A program made the position numbers and the translations under genes. Below are positions 38,061-48,113 of a DNA stretch of 64,000 nucleotides, one piece after another. The DNA is from Streptomyces massasporeus (GTDB lineage Bacteria; Actinomycetota; Actinomycetes; Streptomycetales; Streptomycetaceae), in assembly GCF_014648995.1 (NCBI RefSeq), contig NZ_BMSE01000001.1:868001-932000 (forward strand). The letters are read 5' to 3'. The notes under the pieces were generated by a model. It worked only from the letters and a program-made list of their open reading frames with translations. It was not told where the DNA came from and made no database searches. Every line of letters begins with the position of its first letter. Within the stretch, counting starts at the first letter, position 1.

Positions 38061-39027
38061 GCGGGCGGTCACCGGCGGGAGTGCGCGGGCTGCCGTACCG
38101 CTCCACCAGTTCCGCCGCCGTCCGGGCGATGCGGTCGCGCAGTTCCGGGGGTTCGAGCACCTCGATGCCCGTGCCGAGGCGCAGGAACTCGGCGTGGGCG
38201 TGGTCGAGGGACTCGATGGGGACGGTGGTCCGGGTCCAGCCGTCCTCTTCCACGTGGGCGTCGGTCTGCCCCGGCCCGGGGAGGGAGACTCCCGGCGCCA
38301 GCCGGACCACCGCCCGGGCCGGCCGGAGCCGGTGGTGGAAGTCGCGCTGGTACGCCGCCCAGTACCCGGCCAGGTCGAAGTCGTCCGGCCGGGTGAACCG
38401 CTGCTCGAGGGAGGTGAGTCGAAGGATCTGGTCGACCCGGTAGGTGCGGGGGCCCGGTCCCGCGACGACGTACCAGCGGCCCGCCTTGAGGACGAGTCCG
38501 TACGGCTCCAGGTGGCGCTCCACGTCGGTGGGTTCACGCCACCGGCGGTAGCGGACGTGCAGGGCGCGGCAGTTCCACACGGCGTCGGCCACGTCCGGGA
38601 GGTACGGCGTCTCGTCGGCGTCGGCGTACCAGCCGGGCGCGTCGAGGTGGAAGCGCCCGCTGATCCGGTCGGCGTGCGGGCGCAGGTCGGCCGGCAGGGC
38701 GGCCCGGATCTTGAGCTGGGCGGCGGCCAGGACGCTGCCGAGACCGAGCTGGGCGGCGGGGCCCGGGGCGCCGGCGAGGAAGAGAGCCTCGGCCTCGTCG
38801 GCGGTGAGGCCGGTGAGGCGGGTGCGGTAACCGTCGAGGAGGCGGTAGCCGCCGGCGTGGCCCGCGTCGCCGTACAGCGGAACGCCGGCCGCGCTCAGCG
38901 CCTCGATGTCCCGGTAGACCGTGCGCACCGAGACCTCCAGCTCCTCGGCGAGCCGCGCGGCGGTCATCCGGCCGCGGGTCTGGAGCAGCAGGAGGATGGC
39001 GACGAGTCGACTGGACTTCACTGACAC
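38026..39027 (-). CDS. WYL-domain transcriptional regulator (DeoR-type helix-turn-helix)
   Basis: The 333-residue product begins with an HTH_11 winged helix (SRLVAILLLLQTRGRMTAARLAEELEVSVRTVYRDIEAL) followed by a WYL domain (LEPYGLVLKAGRWYVVAG, YRVDQILRL) and a C-terminal extension. WYL proteins sense nucleotides or single-stranded DNA, or act as metabolic regulators. The start is GTG 39027 or GTG 39021; both lie in a perfect inverted repeat, which suggests tight autoregulation. The 3' end overlaps the GH74 gene by 35 bp. Confidence 0.87.
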   Translation of the reverse strand: MSVKSSRLVAILLLLQTRGRMTAARLAEELEVSVRTVYRDIEALSAAGVPLYGDAGHAGGYRLLDGYRTRLTGLTADEAEALFLAGAPGPAAQLGLGSVLAAAQLKIRAALPADLRPHADRISGRFHLDAPGWYADADETPYLPDVADAVWNCRALHVRYRRWREPTDVERHLEPYGLVLKAGRWYVVAGPGPRTYRVDQILRLTSLEQRFTRPDDFDLAGYWAAYQRDFHHRLRPARAVVRLAPGVSLPGPGQTDAHVEEDGWTRTTVPIESLDHAHAEFLRLGTGIEVLEPPELRDRIARTAAELVERYGSPRTPAGDRPLRHPRRSAHPA

Positions 39028-39041
39028 AGGATGTCAGTGAA
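39017..39041. promoter_or_regulatory. Perfect 10-bp inverted repeat over the WYL gene start
   Basis: TTCACTGACA (39017-39026) and TGTCAGTGAA (39032-39041) flank CAGGA. The element covers the WYL regulator start codon and ends 20 bp before the divergent gene at 39061, so one bound protein could block both. Confidence 0.65.
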
Positions 39042-39060
39042 GCGGCTCTAGCGTCCCGGT

Positions 39061-39540
39061 ATGGGTTTCACCGAGAAGCTGCTGACCGTCCTTCCGCCGA
39101 TCGAGGTGGCCGGCCGGCACGTCAAGCGCTACCACGTCACCGCCGACCCGGCCGGTATCGAGCCGGACGTCGAGAAGGCGGCGTACGCGATCCTGCCGGA
39201 GCTGCTGCCGGAGCCGGACGGCACTCCCCCGGCGACCTTCGTCGTCCTGCACCGGGGCGGCGACGACGGCGCCTACCTCAACGCGTACAGCTGGGTGTGG
39301 GACAACGTCCTGCACTTCAAGGGCGCGGCGGCGGGCCAGCCGGTGCTGGGCTGCCCGGACCGCGACCCGGCCCACTTCATCACGCCCGAGCTTCCGTGGA
39401 TCGGCTGCGTCTGGGAGCTGCCGCCGATCCTGCACGAGCGCGACGCCTGGGTGCGGCACATCCTCGCGCCCGAAGTTCCGTCTCTGGACGTCTACTTGAC
39501 CGACTCCCTGCCCGAGGGAACCACAGGAGACCGCGCATGA
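39061..39540 (+). CDS. Hypothetical protein, 159 residues
   Basis: I do not recognise a named family. The product (MGFTEKLLTVLPPIEVAGRHVKRYHV) is soluble and acidic, rich in aromatic and proline residues, with no signal or membrane segment. It diverges from the WYL regulator, sharing its palindrome, and overlaps the next gene by 4 bp (ATGA). The WYL protein therefore probably controls this two-gene unit. Confidence 0.8.
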   Translation: MGFTEKLLTVLPPIEVAGRHVKRYHVTADPAGIEPDVEKAAYAILPELLPEPDGTPPATFVVLHRGGDDGAYLNAYSWVWDNVLHFKGAAAGQPVLGCPDRDPAHFITPELPWIGCVWELPPILHERDAWVRHILAPEVPSLDVYLTDSLPEGTTGDRA

Positions 39541-40013
39541 GCAGCCCGCACGACTTCGACTTCTTCCACGGTGACTGGGACGTCCTGCACCGTCGCCGCA
39601 CCGACTTCCTCGCCCCGGACAGCGACTGGGCGCAGTTCCCGGGGGCGAGTCGCTGCCGGCCGCTGTTCGGCGGCGCCGCGAACCTCGACGAGGTCGACAT
39701 GCCCCGGCTGTCGGCCCAGGGCGCGACCCTGCGGCTCTTCGACCCGAAGACCGGACAGTGGTCCCTGAACTGGGCCTCCAGCATCAGCGGAACTCTGTTC
39801 CCGCCGGTCTTCGGCAGGTTCGAGGACGGACGCGGCGAGTTCTACGGCGACGACACCTACGACGGCAAGGAGGTGCGCGTCCGTTTCGTCTGGTCGGGCA
39901 TCTCGGCCACGTCGGCCCGCTGGGAGCAGGCGTTCCGCGTCGCCGGCGCGGACGGCTGGGTGACCAACTGGATCATGGAGTTCACCCGGTCTTCCGGAAC
40001 GACCGCAGGCTGA
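39537..40013 (+). CDS. Hypothetical protein, DUF1579-like/lipocalin-type fold
   Basis: The 158-residue product opens SSPHDFDFFHGDWDVLHRRR, a pattern seen in small beta-barrel proteins of unknown function (DFxxGxWxVxHRR). It then has WSLNWASSISG and a regular beta-rich C-terminus (VRVRFVWSGI, ARWEQAFRVAGADGWVTNWIMEF). No catalytic residues can be assigned. It is translationally coupled to the upstream gene, and its last 32 bp overlap the convergent methyltransferase gene. Confidence 0.75.
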   Translation: MSSPHDFDFFHGDWDVLHRRRTDFLAPDSDWAQFPGASRCRPLFGGAANLDEVDMPRLSAQGATLRLFDPKTGQWSLNWASSISGTLFPPVFGRFEDGRGEFYGDDTYDGKEVRVRFVWSGISATSARWEQAFRVAGADGWVTNWIMEFTRSSGTTAG

Positions 40014-40725
40014 ACACCGGGTCGGGACGCGGCCGTTCCTGGTCAGGGAGGTGGGCCAGCCGGGTGGCGAAGCCGTCGGCGAGGGGGTCGCCGGGCGGCA
40101 GGGTGACGAACCAGCCCCGGCGCAGGTCGGCGATGGTGCGGCGGGGGCTGCGGCCCTGGCCGTGACCGGTGAAGCGGGCCTGCCCGGCCGGCAGCAGGCC
40201 GTGGGCGGCGGCCGCGGACTCGACGTCCGCCGCCGCGTCCCGGACCGGGCTGGGCGGCCGGGAGGACAGGACGACATCGATGTCACTGCCGACGTTGTGC
40301 GAGGCGGCCTTGTCGACCGTCGTGATGTAGATCCCGCCGGGGCGCAGGACCCGGGCGCACTCGCCGACGATGGTGCGCACCTCGGCGGGCCCGGCGGCCA
40401 GGTGCAGCAGCCACACGCTGCACACGGCGTCGAACTGCCCGTCCCGGAACGGCAGCCGGCGGCTGTCGGCGCGCACGACGGCGCCCGGGAGCCGGGTGGA
40501 GGCCTGCCGGGCCATCGCGGGGGCGAGGTCGACGCCGGTCACCCGCAGGTCCTCGCGGGCCGCAGCGAGCCTGCGGGTCACGATGCCGGTGCCGCAGGCG
40601 ACGTCGAGCAGACGGCCCGTGCCGGGCGGTACGAGGCGCAGCACGGCTTCCGCGGCGGCGGCCGCCCGGGGCTCGCCGCCGCGCGAGACGTCGTACCGCT
40701 CCGCTTCCCTGTCGTAGTCGAGCAC
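39982..40725 (-). CDS. Class I SAM-dependent methyltransferase (Methyltransf_11 type)
   Basis: The 247-residue product has SAM motif LLDVACGTGIVTRRLA, acidic loop VTGVDLAPAMARQA, ADSRRLPFRDGQFDAV and the post-core ARVLRPGGIYITTVD. GTG start at 40725, 4 bp after the pterin dehydratase stop, so the two are co-transcribed. The substrate is unknown. Confidence 0.85.
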   Translation of the reverse strand: MLDYDREAERYDVSRGGEPRAAAAAEAVLRLVPPGTGRLLDVACGTGIVTRRLAAAREDLRVTGVDLAPAMARQASTRLPGAVVRADSRRLPFRDGQFDAVCSVWLLHLAAGPAEVRTIVGECARVLRPGGIYITTVDKAASHNVGSDIDVVLSSRPPSPVRDAAADVESAAAAHGLLPAGQARFTGHGQGRSPRRTIADLRRGWFVTLPPGDPLADGFATRLAHLPDQERPRPDPVFSLRSFRKTG

Positions 40726-40729
40726 CCGG

Positions 40730-41035
40730 TCAGTGTGCCCCGTGCCCGGGGGCGAGGTCCTCCACCCTGCGGGCGAGTTCGAAGTCCTTCTCGGTGACGG
40801 CGCCGCCCGCGCTGTGCGTGTGCACGGCCAGGGAGACGGTGTTGTAGCCGAGCGTGAGGTCGGAGTGGTGGTTCAGTTCCTCCTGGACCTGGGCGATGTG
40901 CACGACCATCGCCGTCGCCGCGAAGTGCGAGCCCAGCCGGTAGGAGCGGATGAGGTGGTCCTTGTCGAGCGACCAGCCCGGCAGCTCGGCCAGCCGGTCC
41001 TCGACCTCCTTCTGCGACAGCGGTTCGACGGGCAT
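40730..41035 (-). CDS. 4a-hydroxytetrahydrobiopterin dehydratase (PCD/DCoH family)
   Basis: The 101-residue product is the usual length and carries the PCD signature with catalytic histidines in VVHIAQVQEELNHHSDLTLGYN and the AVHTHSAGGAVTEKDFELA C-terminal part. The enzyme dehydrates pterin 4a-carbinolamine and so regenerates the pterin cofactor of aromatic amino acid hydroxylases. No hydroxylase gene is in the window. Stand-alone with the downstream methyltransferase. Confidence 0.92.
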   Translation of the reverse strand: MPVEPLSQKEVEDRLAELPGWSLDKDHLIRSYRLGSHFAATAMVVHIAQVQEELNHHSDLTLGYNTVSLAVHTHSAGGAVTEKDFELARRVEDLAPGHGAH

Positions 41036-41163
41036 GGGCTGCGCTCCTTTCCGTGGCCGCGGTGTCCTCGGTGTTCTCTCAGCCTGCCACAGAGGAGCGG
41101 CCGAAGCCCTGGTCAGAGGGGTGCGTCTGTCCGGGACGACCGGTTCTCGACTACGGTCCCGGC

Positions 41164-41970
41164 ATGACCACTCACCCGTCCACCGCCGAGCAGGGCGTGG
41201 GCCCGCTGCTGCGGGCCTGGCGGGAGCAGCGGCGGGTCAGCCAGCTGGAGCTGGCCCTGCGCGCGGACTCCTCGGCCCGCCACATCAGCTTCGTCGAGAC
41301 CGGCCGCTCCCGGCCCAGCGAGGAGATGGTGCTGCGGCTGGCCGAGCATCTGGACGTCCCCGTGCGGGAGCGCAACGCGCTGCTGCTGGCGGCCGGTTAC
41401 GCCCCCCGCTATCCGGAGACCCCGCTGGACGACCCGGCGCTGGGTGCGCTGCGCGAGGGCATCGAGCGGCTGATCGGCGGCTACGAGCCGTATCCGGCGC
41501 TGGTGGTGGACGCGCTGTACAACGTGGTGGCCGCCAACCGGGGGATCATGACGCTGGTCGACGGTGTCGCCGAGTCGCTGCTGGAGCCGCCGCTGAACGC
41601 GATGCGGCTGGCCCTGCACCCGCAGGGCCTCGCGCCCCGGATCCGCAATCTGCACGCCTGGCGGGGGCATCTGCTGGAGCAGATGGAGCGGCAGATCGCG
41701 CTGCACCGCTCGGAGCCGCTGCGGGCGCTGTACGAGGAGGTGGCGGCGTATCCGGTGCCCGACGCGGATCCGGCGCAGGAGCCGTCGGAGCCGGTGCCGT
41801 ACTTCGCGCTGCCGCTGCGGATCGAGCACGAGGGGCGGACGCTGTCGTTCATCTCCTCGATCTCCACGTTCAACACCCCGATGGACGTGACGGTCGCCGA
41901 GCTGGCCATCGAGACGCTGCTCCCGGCCGACCCGGCGACGGTCAAGTACCTTCAGGAGCTCATGTCCTGA
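41164..41970 (+). CDS. XRE-family regulator with MmyB-like ligand-binding domain
   Basis: The 268-residue product has an N-terminal helix-turn-helix (LLRAWREQRRVSQLELALRADSSARHISFVETGRSRPS) and a C-terminal MmyB-like domain (YPALVVDALYNVVAANRG, LRALYEEVAAYP, FISSISTFNTPMDVTVAELAIETLLPAD). Such proteins bind fatty-acid-like ligands and often control a neighbouring dehydrogenase. ATG 41164 is picked over 41053, which adds an atypical leader. The final 19 bp overlap the convergent membrane protein gene. Confidence 0.87.
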   Translation: MTTHPSTAEQGVGPLLRAWREQRRVSQLELALRADSSARHISFVETGRSRPSEEMVLRLAEHLDVPVRERNALLLAAGYAPRYPETPLDDPALGALREGIERLIGGYEPYPALVVDALYNVVAANRGIMTLVDGVAESLLEPPLNAMRLALHPQGLAPRIRNLHAWRGHLLEQMERQIALHRSEPLRALYEEVAAYPVPDADPAQEPSEPVPYFALPLRIEHEGRTLSFISSISTFNTPMDVTVAELAIETLLPADPATVKYLQELMS

Positions 41971-42377
41971 CGGGCCTTCAGGAACAGGTGCTGGAGGACG
42001 GCGAACCCGGCCACGACCAGGGCCTGAAGCACCGTCCACACGGCGCCCGGCGTGCTCGGCGTGAGCCACAGGCCCAGGGCCACGAGGCTCACCGCCGCCC
42101 AGGCGAGGTTGGCCTCGACGACGGCCCGCACGCCGAGCGCCGGCGGCTGCCTGCGGGCGGCCAGCAGGCCCACGCCCGCCGCGTAGAGGGCGAGGAACGC
42201 GCCCAGGGTGAGCAGCAGCGTGGCGTCGGCTCCCAGGAACCGCCCCAGCGGGCCGGAGAACGCCAGGTAGGCGAGCGCGTTGCCGCCGGTCACGACGGCG
42301 TCCAGGGCGAGGAAGCGGCGCAGCATCGACTGCGGCTCGGTGGTCCGGGCGAGTGCGGCGAGCTGGATCGCGGACAT
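41952..42377 (-). CDS. Small integral membrane protein, four helices
   Basis: The 141-residue product has four predicted membrane helices (around FLALDAVVTGGNALAYLAF, TLLLTLGAFLALYAAGVGLL, VVEANLAWAAVSLVALGLWL, WTVLQALVVAGFAVLQHLFL) and a short polar N-terminus. It resembles small actinobacterial membrane proteins of unknown role. No transporter motif is visible. Convergent with the XRE gene. Confidence 0.8.
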   Translation of the reverse strand: MSAIQLAALARTTEPQSMLRRFLALDAVVTGGNALAYLAFSGPLGRFLGADATLLLTLGAFLALYAAGVGLLAARRQPPALGVRAVVEANLAWAAVSLVALGLWLTPSTPGAVWTVLQALVVAGFAVLQHLFLKARQDMSS

Positions 42378-42618
42378 GGGGAATCACCCTCCGTCGGGTC
42401 GTGGTGCGGCGGCTGGGGCCGGGTCCCGGGCCGGAGTGCGCCGGCCCGGGAACCGGTACGTTCACGATCCCGTTCCGGCGGCGTCCGGTCGATTACCCGC
42501 GGGGTAATACCCGGCCCGCTCCTCCGTTTCCGGGGATCTTCTTGGGTTGAGCCCTGTGATGCCGCCGACCGGACGTGACAGACTGATCACAGGCGTGGGC
42601 GCGTTGGGGAGGCGTGGC

Positions 42619-43482
42619 GTGAGTGAACGGCGGGCCGCACCCACCGTGGGCCAGGTGGTCCTGGGCAAGCGGTTGCAGGAGTTGCGCGAGGCCGCGGGCC
42701 TCAGCCGTGACGAGGCCGCGAAGGTGCTGCGGGTCGCCCCCGCGACCGTCCGGCGGATGGAGACGGCCGACGTCGCGTTGAAGATCCCGTACGTGCAGAT
42801 CCTGCTGACGGCGTACGGGGTGGCCGAGGACGAGGTGACCGCGTTCGTCGACCTCACCGAGGAGGCGAACCGGCCGGGGTGGTGGCAGCGGTTCCACGAC
42901 GTGCTGCCGGAGTGGTTCAGCCTGTACGTGAGCCTGGAGGGCGCCGCCCGGATCATCCGGTCGTACGAGCCGCACTTCGTGCCGGGCTTGCTGCAGACCG
43001 AGGGGTACGCGCGGGCCGTGATGCAGTCCGGCACCATCGCGAACGCCGGTCCGGAGGCCGTGGACCGGCATGTGTCGCTGCGCATGGAGCGGCAGCGGCT
43101 CCTGGACCGCCCGGACCCGCCGCACCTGTGGGTCATCATGGACGAGACGGTGCTGCGCCGCCCGGTGAGCGTGGACGGCCGGGTGATGCGCGACCAGCTG
43201 GACAAGCTGCTGGAGTACGCCGCGCGCGACCGGGTCACCCTCCAGATCGCCGAGTTCGCCGACGGCCCGCATCCGGGGACCTACGCCCCCTTCTCGCTGT
43301 TCCGCTTCGCCGAGCCGGAACTGCCCGACATGGTCTTCACCGAGTATCTGACCGGCGCGCTGTACCTGGACTCCCGCAAGGAGGTCTCGGCGCATCTGGA
43401 GGTGCTGGACCACATGACGGCCGGGGCGGGCTCCGCGCAGCGCACGGAGGAGCTGCTGCGGGAGTACCGCGAGCACTACTGA
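42619..43482 (+). CDS. Helix-turn-helix regulator with DUF5753 (Scr1 type)
   Basis: The 287-residue product has an XRE-like helix-turn-helix (LGKRLQELREAAGLSRDEAAKVLRVAPATVRRMETADVALK) and the DUF5753 domain (IIRSYEPHFVPGLLQTEGYARAVM, DETVLRRPV, MVFTEYLTGALYLD). GTG 42619 with GGGAGG nearby is favoured; an in-frame start at 42547 would add a linker-like 24 residues. In streptomycetes such genes usually precede a small DUF397 gene; none is present here, so it may be an orphan or act on a remote partner. Confidence 0.87.
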   Translation: MSERRAAPTVGQVVLGKRLQELREAAGLSRDEAAKVLRVAPATVRRMETADVALKIPYVQILLTAYGVAEDEVTAFVDLTEEANRPGWWQRFHDVLPEWFSLYVSLEGAARIIRSYEPHFVPGLLQTEGYARAVMQSGTIANAGPEAVDRHVSLRMERQRLLDRPDPPHLWVIMDETVLRRPVSVDGRVMRDQLDKLLEYAARDRVTLQIAEFADGPHPGTYAPFSLFRFAEPELPDMVFTEYLTGALYLDSRKEVSAHLEVLDHMTAGAGSAQRTEELLREYREHY

Positions 43483-43490
43483 GCCGCTCC

Positions 43491-43516
43491 CCCGCGCCCT
43501 GACGTCATGGCGCGGG
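43491..43516 (+). terminator. Terminator after the DUF5753 regulator
   Basis: CCCGCGCC (43491-43498) and GGCGCGGG (43509-43516) pair perfectly, 10-nt loop, followed by TTCT. Confidence 0.65.
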
Positions 43517-43615
43517 TTCTGACCCGTACGGGCGCCGTCGGCAGGTGTGCTCCCCGGGCCGCCCCTAGCGTCGGGATGACGGGGCAGGCAAGGGAGCGCA
43601 CGCGAAGGAGGTCCG

Positions 43616-44083
43616 ATGCCCGGATTCGAGGTGCTGTACCAGGCAGCGGCGCTGTGCCTGATGTACCCCGACGACGACTTCCGCGCCCGGCTGCCGCTGC
43701 TGCGCGAAGCGGCCCCGCAGCTGCGGGAGTTCGCCGACCACGCGGCCGTCACCCCGCCGATGGAACTGGCCGCGCACTACGTCGAGGTGTTCGAGGCCGG
43801 GCACGATCACAGCCTGTACCTGAGCGTCTGGCGCGAGGCCGCCCCGGCGCCCTCCGAGGAGCTGTACCGCGCGCACGGCCTGGAGACCACCGGCGAGGAG
43901 CCACCGGACTTCCTGCCCGCGGTCCTGGAGTTCGCGTCCCGCACCGGCAGCGACGAGCTGCTGACGGAGCACCGCGACGGCCTGGACCGGCTCCGGTCGA
44001 AACTCACCGACTTCGGCACGCCGTACGCGACGGTCCTGGACGCGGTGTGCGCGACGCTGCCACCGGTCGCCACGGGACGCTAG
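43616..44083 (+). CDS. NarJ/TorD-like molybdoenzyme chaperone, orphan
   Basis: The 155-residue product resembles the nitrate reductase chaperone NarJ: VLYQAAALCLMYPDDDFRARLPLL, HYVEVFEAGHDHSLYLSVWREA and PDFLPAVLEFA match the family's helical core. The usual cysteine-containing segment is replaced by GHDHSLYL, and the protein is shorter than typical NarJ. No narGHI genes are adjacent. It has a perfect AAGGAGGT site. It may serve another molybdoenzyme, possibly the formate dehydrogenase in this window, but that is speculative. Its stop overlaps that of HxlR (CTAG). Confidence 0.7.
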   Translation: MPGFEVLYQAAALCLMYPDDDFRARLPLLREAAPQLREFADHAAVTPPMELAAHYVEVFEAGHDHSLYLSVWREAAPAPSEELYRAHGLETTGEEPPDFLPAVLEFASRTGSDELLTEHRDGLDRLRSKLTDFGTPYATVLDAVCATLPPVATGR

Positions 44084-44466
44084 CTCTCGCTGTCGTAGGC
44101 CTGGCGGGCCTGCTCGACCTCGTCCAGGTGGGCGGCCGACCAGTCGGCGAGGTGGGCGAAGAGCGGGGCGAGGCTGCGGCCGAGCTCGCTGATCTCGTAC
44201 TCGACCCGCGGCGGGACCTCCGGGTGGTAGGTGCGCACGACCAGGCCGTCGCGCTCCAGTTGCCTGAGGCGCTGGGTCAGCACCTTCGGCGTGATGGTGC
44301 CGATGCGTCGCTCCAGCTCGACGAAGCGCTGCCGGCCGTGGGTGTGGAGCGTCCACAGGATCGGCGTGGTCCACCGGCTGAACACGATGTCCACGACCGC
44401 GCTGATCGGGCAGGCGAGTTCCGGGACGGTGGCGGCGGACGCCGCCCGGGTCGTCTCCACGCCCAT
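44080..44466 (-). CDS. HxlR-family winged-helix regulator
   Basis: The 128-residue product has the family pattern ACPISAVVDIVFSRWTTPILWTLHTHGRQRFVELERRIGTITPKVLTQRLRQLERDGLVVRTYHPEVPPRVEYEISELG. The start is set at ATG 44466 because AAGGGG lies 5 bases upstream; the GTG at 44472 is too close to it. Divergent from an NAD(P)-binding enzyme gene, which HxlR regulators commonly control. Confidence 0.9.
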   Translation of the reverse strand: MGVETTRAASAATVPELACPISAVVDIVFSRWTTPILWTLHTHGRQRFVELERRIGTITPKVLTQRLRQLERDGLVVRTYHPEVPPRVEYEISELGRSLAPLFAHLADWSAAHLDEVEQARQAYDSES

Positions 44467-44496
44467 ACGCACCCCTTTGGGATAGTCACTTTCCTC

Positions 44497-44506
44497 TAGG
44501 TACCTA
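44497..44506. promoter_or_regulatory. Palindrome in the HxlR/oxidoreductase promoter
   Basis: TAGGTACCTA is a perfect 10-bp palindrome 31 bp upstream of the HxlR start and 64 bp from the divergent start. It is a plausible HxlR operator core. Confidence 0.45.
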
Positions 44507-44569
44507 CTATACCGACGGTGTTAGCGTCCACGGCATCGGCAACAAGGCCGCAAGACAAGGGAGTTGCTC

Positions 44570-45415
44570 ATGATCGTGGTGACCGGTGCGACCGGGAACG
44601 TGGGCCGAGCGCTCGTTCAGGCCCTCGCAAGGGCCGGGGAGAAGGTGACGGCGACATCGAGGAGAGTCTCGGACTCGGACCTGCCGGACGGGGTCCGGGC
44701 CCGCCCGGCGGACCTGACCGACACCGTCAGCCTCCGACCCGTGCTGGACGGCGCCGACGCGCTGTTCCTGCAGAACGGCGGGGCCGACGCCCATCTGCTG
44801 GACCCCGGTCGGATCCTCGACGCGGCCCGGGACGGCGGGGTCCGGCGTGTCGTGCTGCTCTCGTCCCAGGGAGTCGCGACCCGGCCGGAGTCGGCCTCCC
44901 ACGGAGGCGTCGGACGGGCCATCGAGGACGCCGTGCGGGGGTCGGGCCTGGACTGGGTGATCCTGCGCCCCGGCGGTCTCGACTCCAACGCCTACGCGTG
45001 GGCCGAGTCCGTCCGCGCCCTGCGGACCGTCGCCGCGCCGTTCGGTGACGTCGGGCTGCCCACCGTCGACCCGGACGACATCGCCGAGGTCGCCGCGGCG
45101 ACGCTGCGGGAGGACGAGCACGCCGGACAGGTCTACGAGCTGACCGGGCCCGCCCTGAGCACGCCCCGGCAGCGCGCCGGGGCGCTGGCGGAGGCGCTCG
45201 GCGAACCGGTCCGCTTCGTGGAGCAGACCCGGGACGAGGCCCGGGCGCAGCTGCTGCGGTTCATGCCCGAACCCGTGGCGGAGACGACGCTGGCCATCCT
45301 GGGTGAGCCCACTCCCGCCGAGCGGCGCATCAGCCCCGACATCGAGCGGGTCCTCGGCCGCGCGTCGCGCACCTTCGCCGACTGGGCCCACCGCCACGTC
45401 GCCGCGTTCCGCTAG
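44570..45415 (+). CDS. NmrA/QorB-type NAD(P)H-binding oxidoreductase
   Basis: The 281-residue product has an atypical SDR fold: IVVTGATGNVGRALVQALARAG, then VVLLSSQGV, a region DWVILRPGGLDSNAYAWAESV and PTVDPDDIAEVAAATL. These are features of NmrA/QorB proteins that bind NADPH and reduce quinones or act as redox sensors. The catalytic Tyr-Lys pair of classical SDRs is not apparent. ATG 44570 follows GGGAG; a TTG two codons earlier is less likely. Confidence 0.85.
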   Translation: MIVVTGATGNVGRALVQALARAGEKVTATSRRVSDSDLPDGVRARPADLTDTVSLRPVLDGADALFLQNGGADAHLLDPGRILDAARDGGVRRVVLLSSQGVATRPESASHGGVGRAIEDAVRGSGLDWVILRPGGLDSNAYAWAESVRALRTVAAPFGDVGLPTVDPDDIAEVAAATLREDEHAGQVYELTGPALSTPRQRAGALAEALGEPVRFVEQTRDEARAQLLRFMPEPVAETTLAILGEPTPAERRISPDIERVLGRASRTFADWAHRHVAAFR

Positions 45416-45421
45416 GGCTGC

Positions 45422-47305
<1,884 letters not shown>

Positions 47306-47356
47306 CGCTGTCCCCTTCCGCCAGGGCGACGACTCATCCCACTCTCCAGCACAAAA

Positions 47357-47377
47357 CTTGAGTGCGCTGTTGTCAAT
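47357..47377. promoter_or_regulatory. Degenerate HAIR element (HspR operator)
   Basis: CTTGAGT-N7-TGTCAAT compares with the HAIR consensus CTTGAGT-N7-ACTCAAG: the left arm is perfect and four of seven right-arm bases match. It lies 52 bp upstream of dnaK, overlapping the 3' end of the phosphodiesterase gene. Confidence 0.6.
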
Positions 47378-48113
47378 GCCGCGACGGGGTGATCGGCCCG
47401 CGCAGGGCCACCGCGCGCCGGGGCCGGTCGGTGACGAGCACGTCGACGCGCGGGTGGGCGAGGAAGGCCCGCATGAGGGCGTCGTCGTTGACCGTCCAGA
47501 CCATGGTGAACAGGCCGTGCCGGGTCGCCTCGCGCAGCACGTTCGTCCTGGCCAGCCGCTGGTGCACGGCGACGCCGTGCGCCCCGCAGGCCCGGATGCG
47601 GCGGGCCGGGAACAACTCGCTCAGCCGGGTCCCGGGCAGCCGGGCCAGCGCCAGCTCCCTGCGGTCGCGCCCGAGGGACAGGGCGGTGCGCACCCCGGGG
47701 AAGCCCCGGGTGACGGCGGCGACGGAACGGTCCTCCAGCGTGGTCACGACCAGCCCGTCGGCGCCGAGCAGGGCGACCGCCCGGTCGACCACCTCCCGCT
47801 CGTAGCCGGTCTCCTTGAGGTCCAGGTGGGCCACGAGTTTCCCGGCGATCAGCGCCATGACCTCGTCCACCACGGGCACGACGTACCCGGCCCGCCCGCA
47901 CAGCTCGGCATGCGTGAGCACGGACAGCGGCGGCCCGGCGGGGCCGACCCTGGGGTCGTGGTAGACGACGAGGACCCCGTCCCTGGTACGGCGGATGTCG
48001 AACTCGGCGTACTCGGCGCCGGACTCGATCGCGTCCTCGTAGGCCTCCCAGGTGGCGGGACCGGCGTGCTCGGAACCGCCCCGGTGGGCGGAGACGGCAG
48101 GGTGTGGCGTCAT
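47373..48113 (-). CDS. Glycerophosphodiester phosphodiesterase
   Basis: The 246-residue product has the GDPD barrel with active-site HRGG ([12 protein letters not shown]), metal-binding [19 protein letters not shown] and LDLKETG. It hydrolyses deacylated phospholipid to glycerol-3-phosphate and an alcohol. There is no signal peptide, so it is cytoplasmic. The ATG at 48113 overlaps the upstream membrane-protein stop by 4 bp (ATGA). The dnaK operator overlaps its last codons. Confidence 0.9.
   Translation of the reverse strand: MTPHPAVSAHRGGSEHAGPATWEAYEDAIESGAEYAEFDIRRTRDGVLVVYHDPRVGPAGPPLSVLTHAELCGRAGYVVPVVDEVMALIAGKLVAHLDLKETGYEREVVDRAVALLGADGLVVTTLEDRSVAAVTRGFPGVRTALSLGRDRRELALARLPGTRLSELFPARRIRACGAHGVAVHQRLARTNVLREATRHGLFTMVWTVNDDALMRAFLAHPRVDVLVTDRPRRAVALRGPITPSRH

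Noticed and set aside
38026..39027. Regulator of the cellulases by proximity
   Set aside because: It converges on the GH74 gene and its palindrome faces the hypothetical genes at 39061; the cellulases already have CebR boxes.
43616..44083. Part of a nitrate reductase operon
   Set aside because: No narG, narH or narI gene is adjacent, and the flanking genes are regulators.
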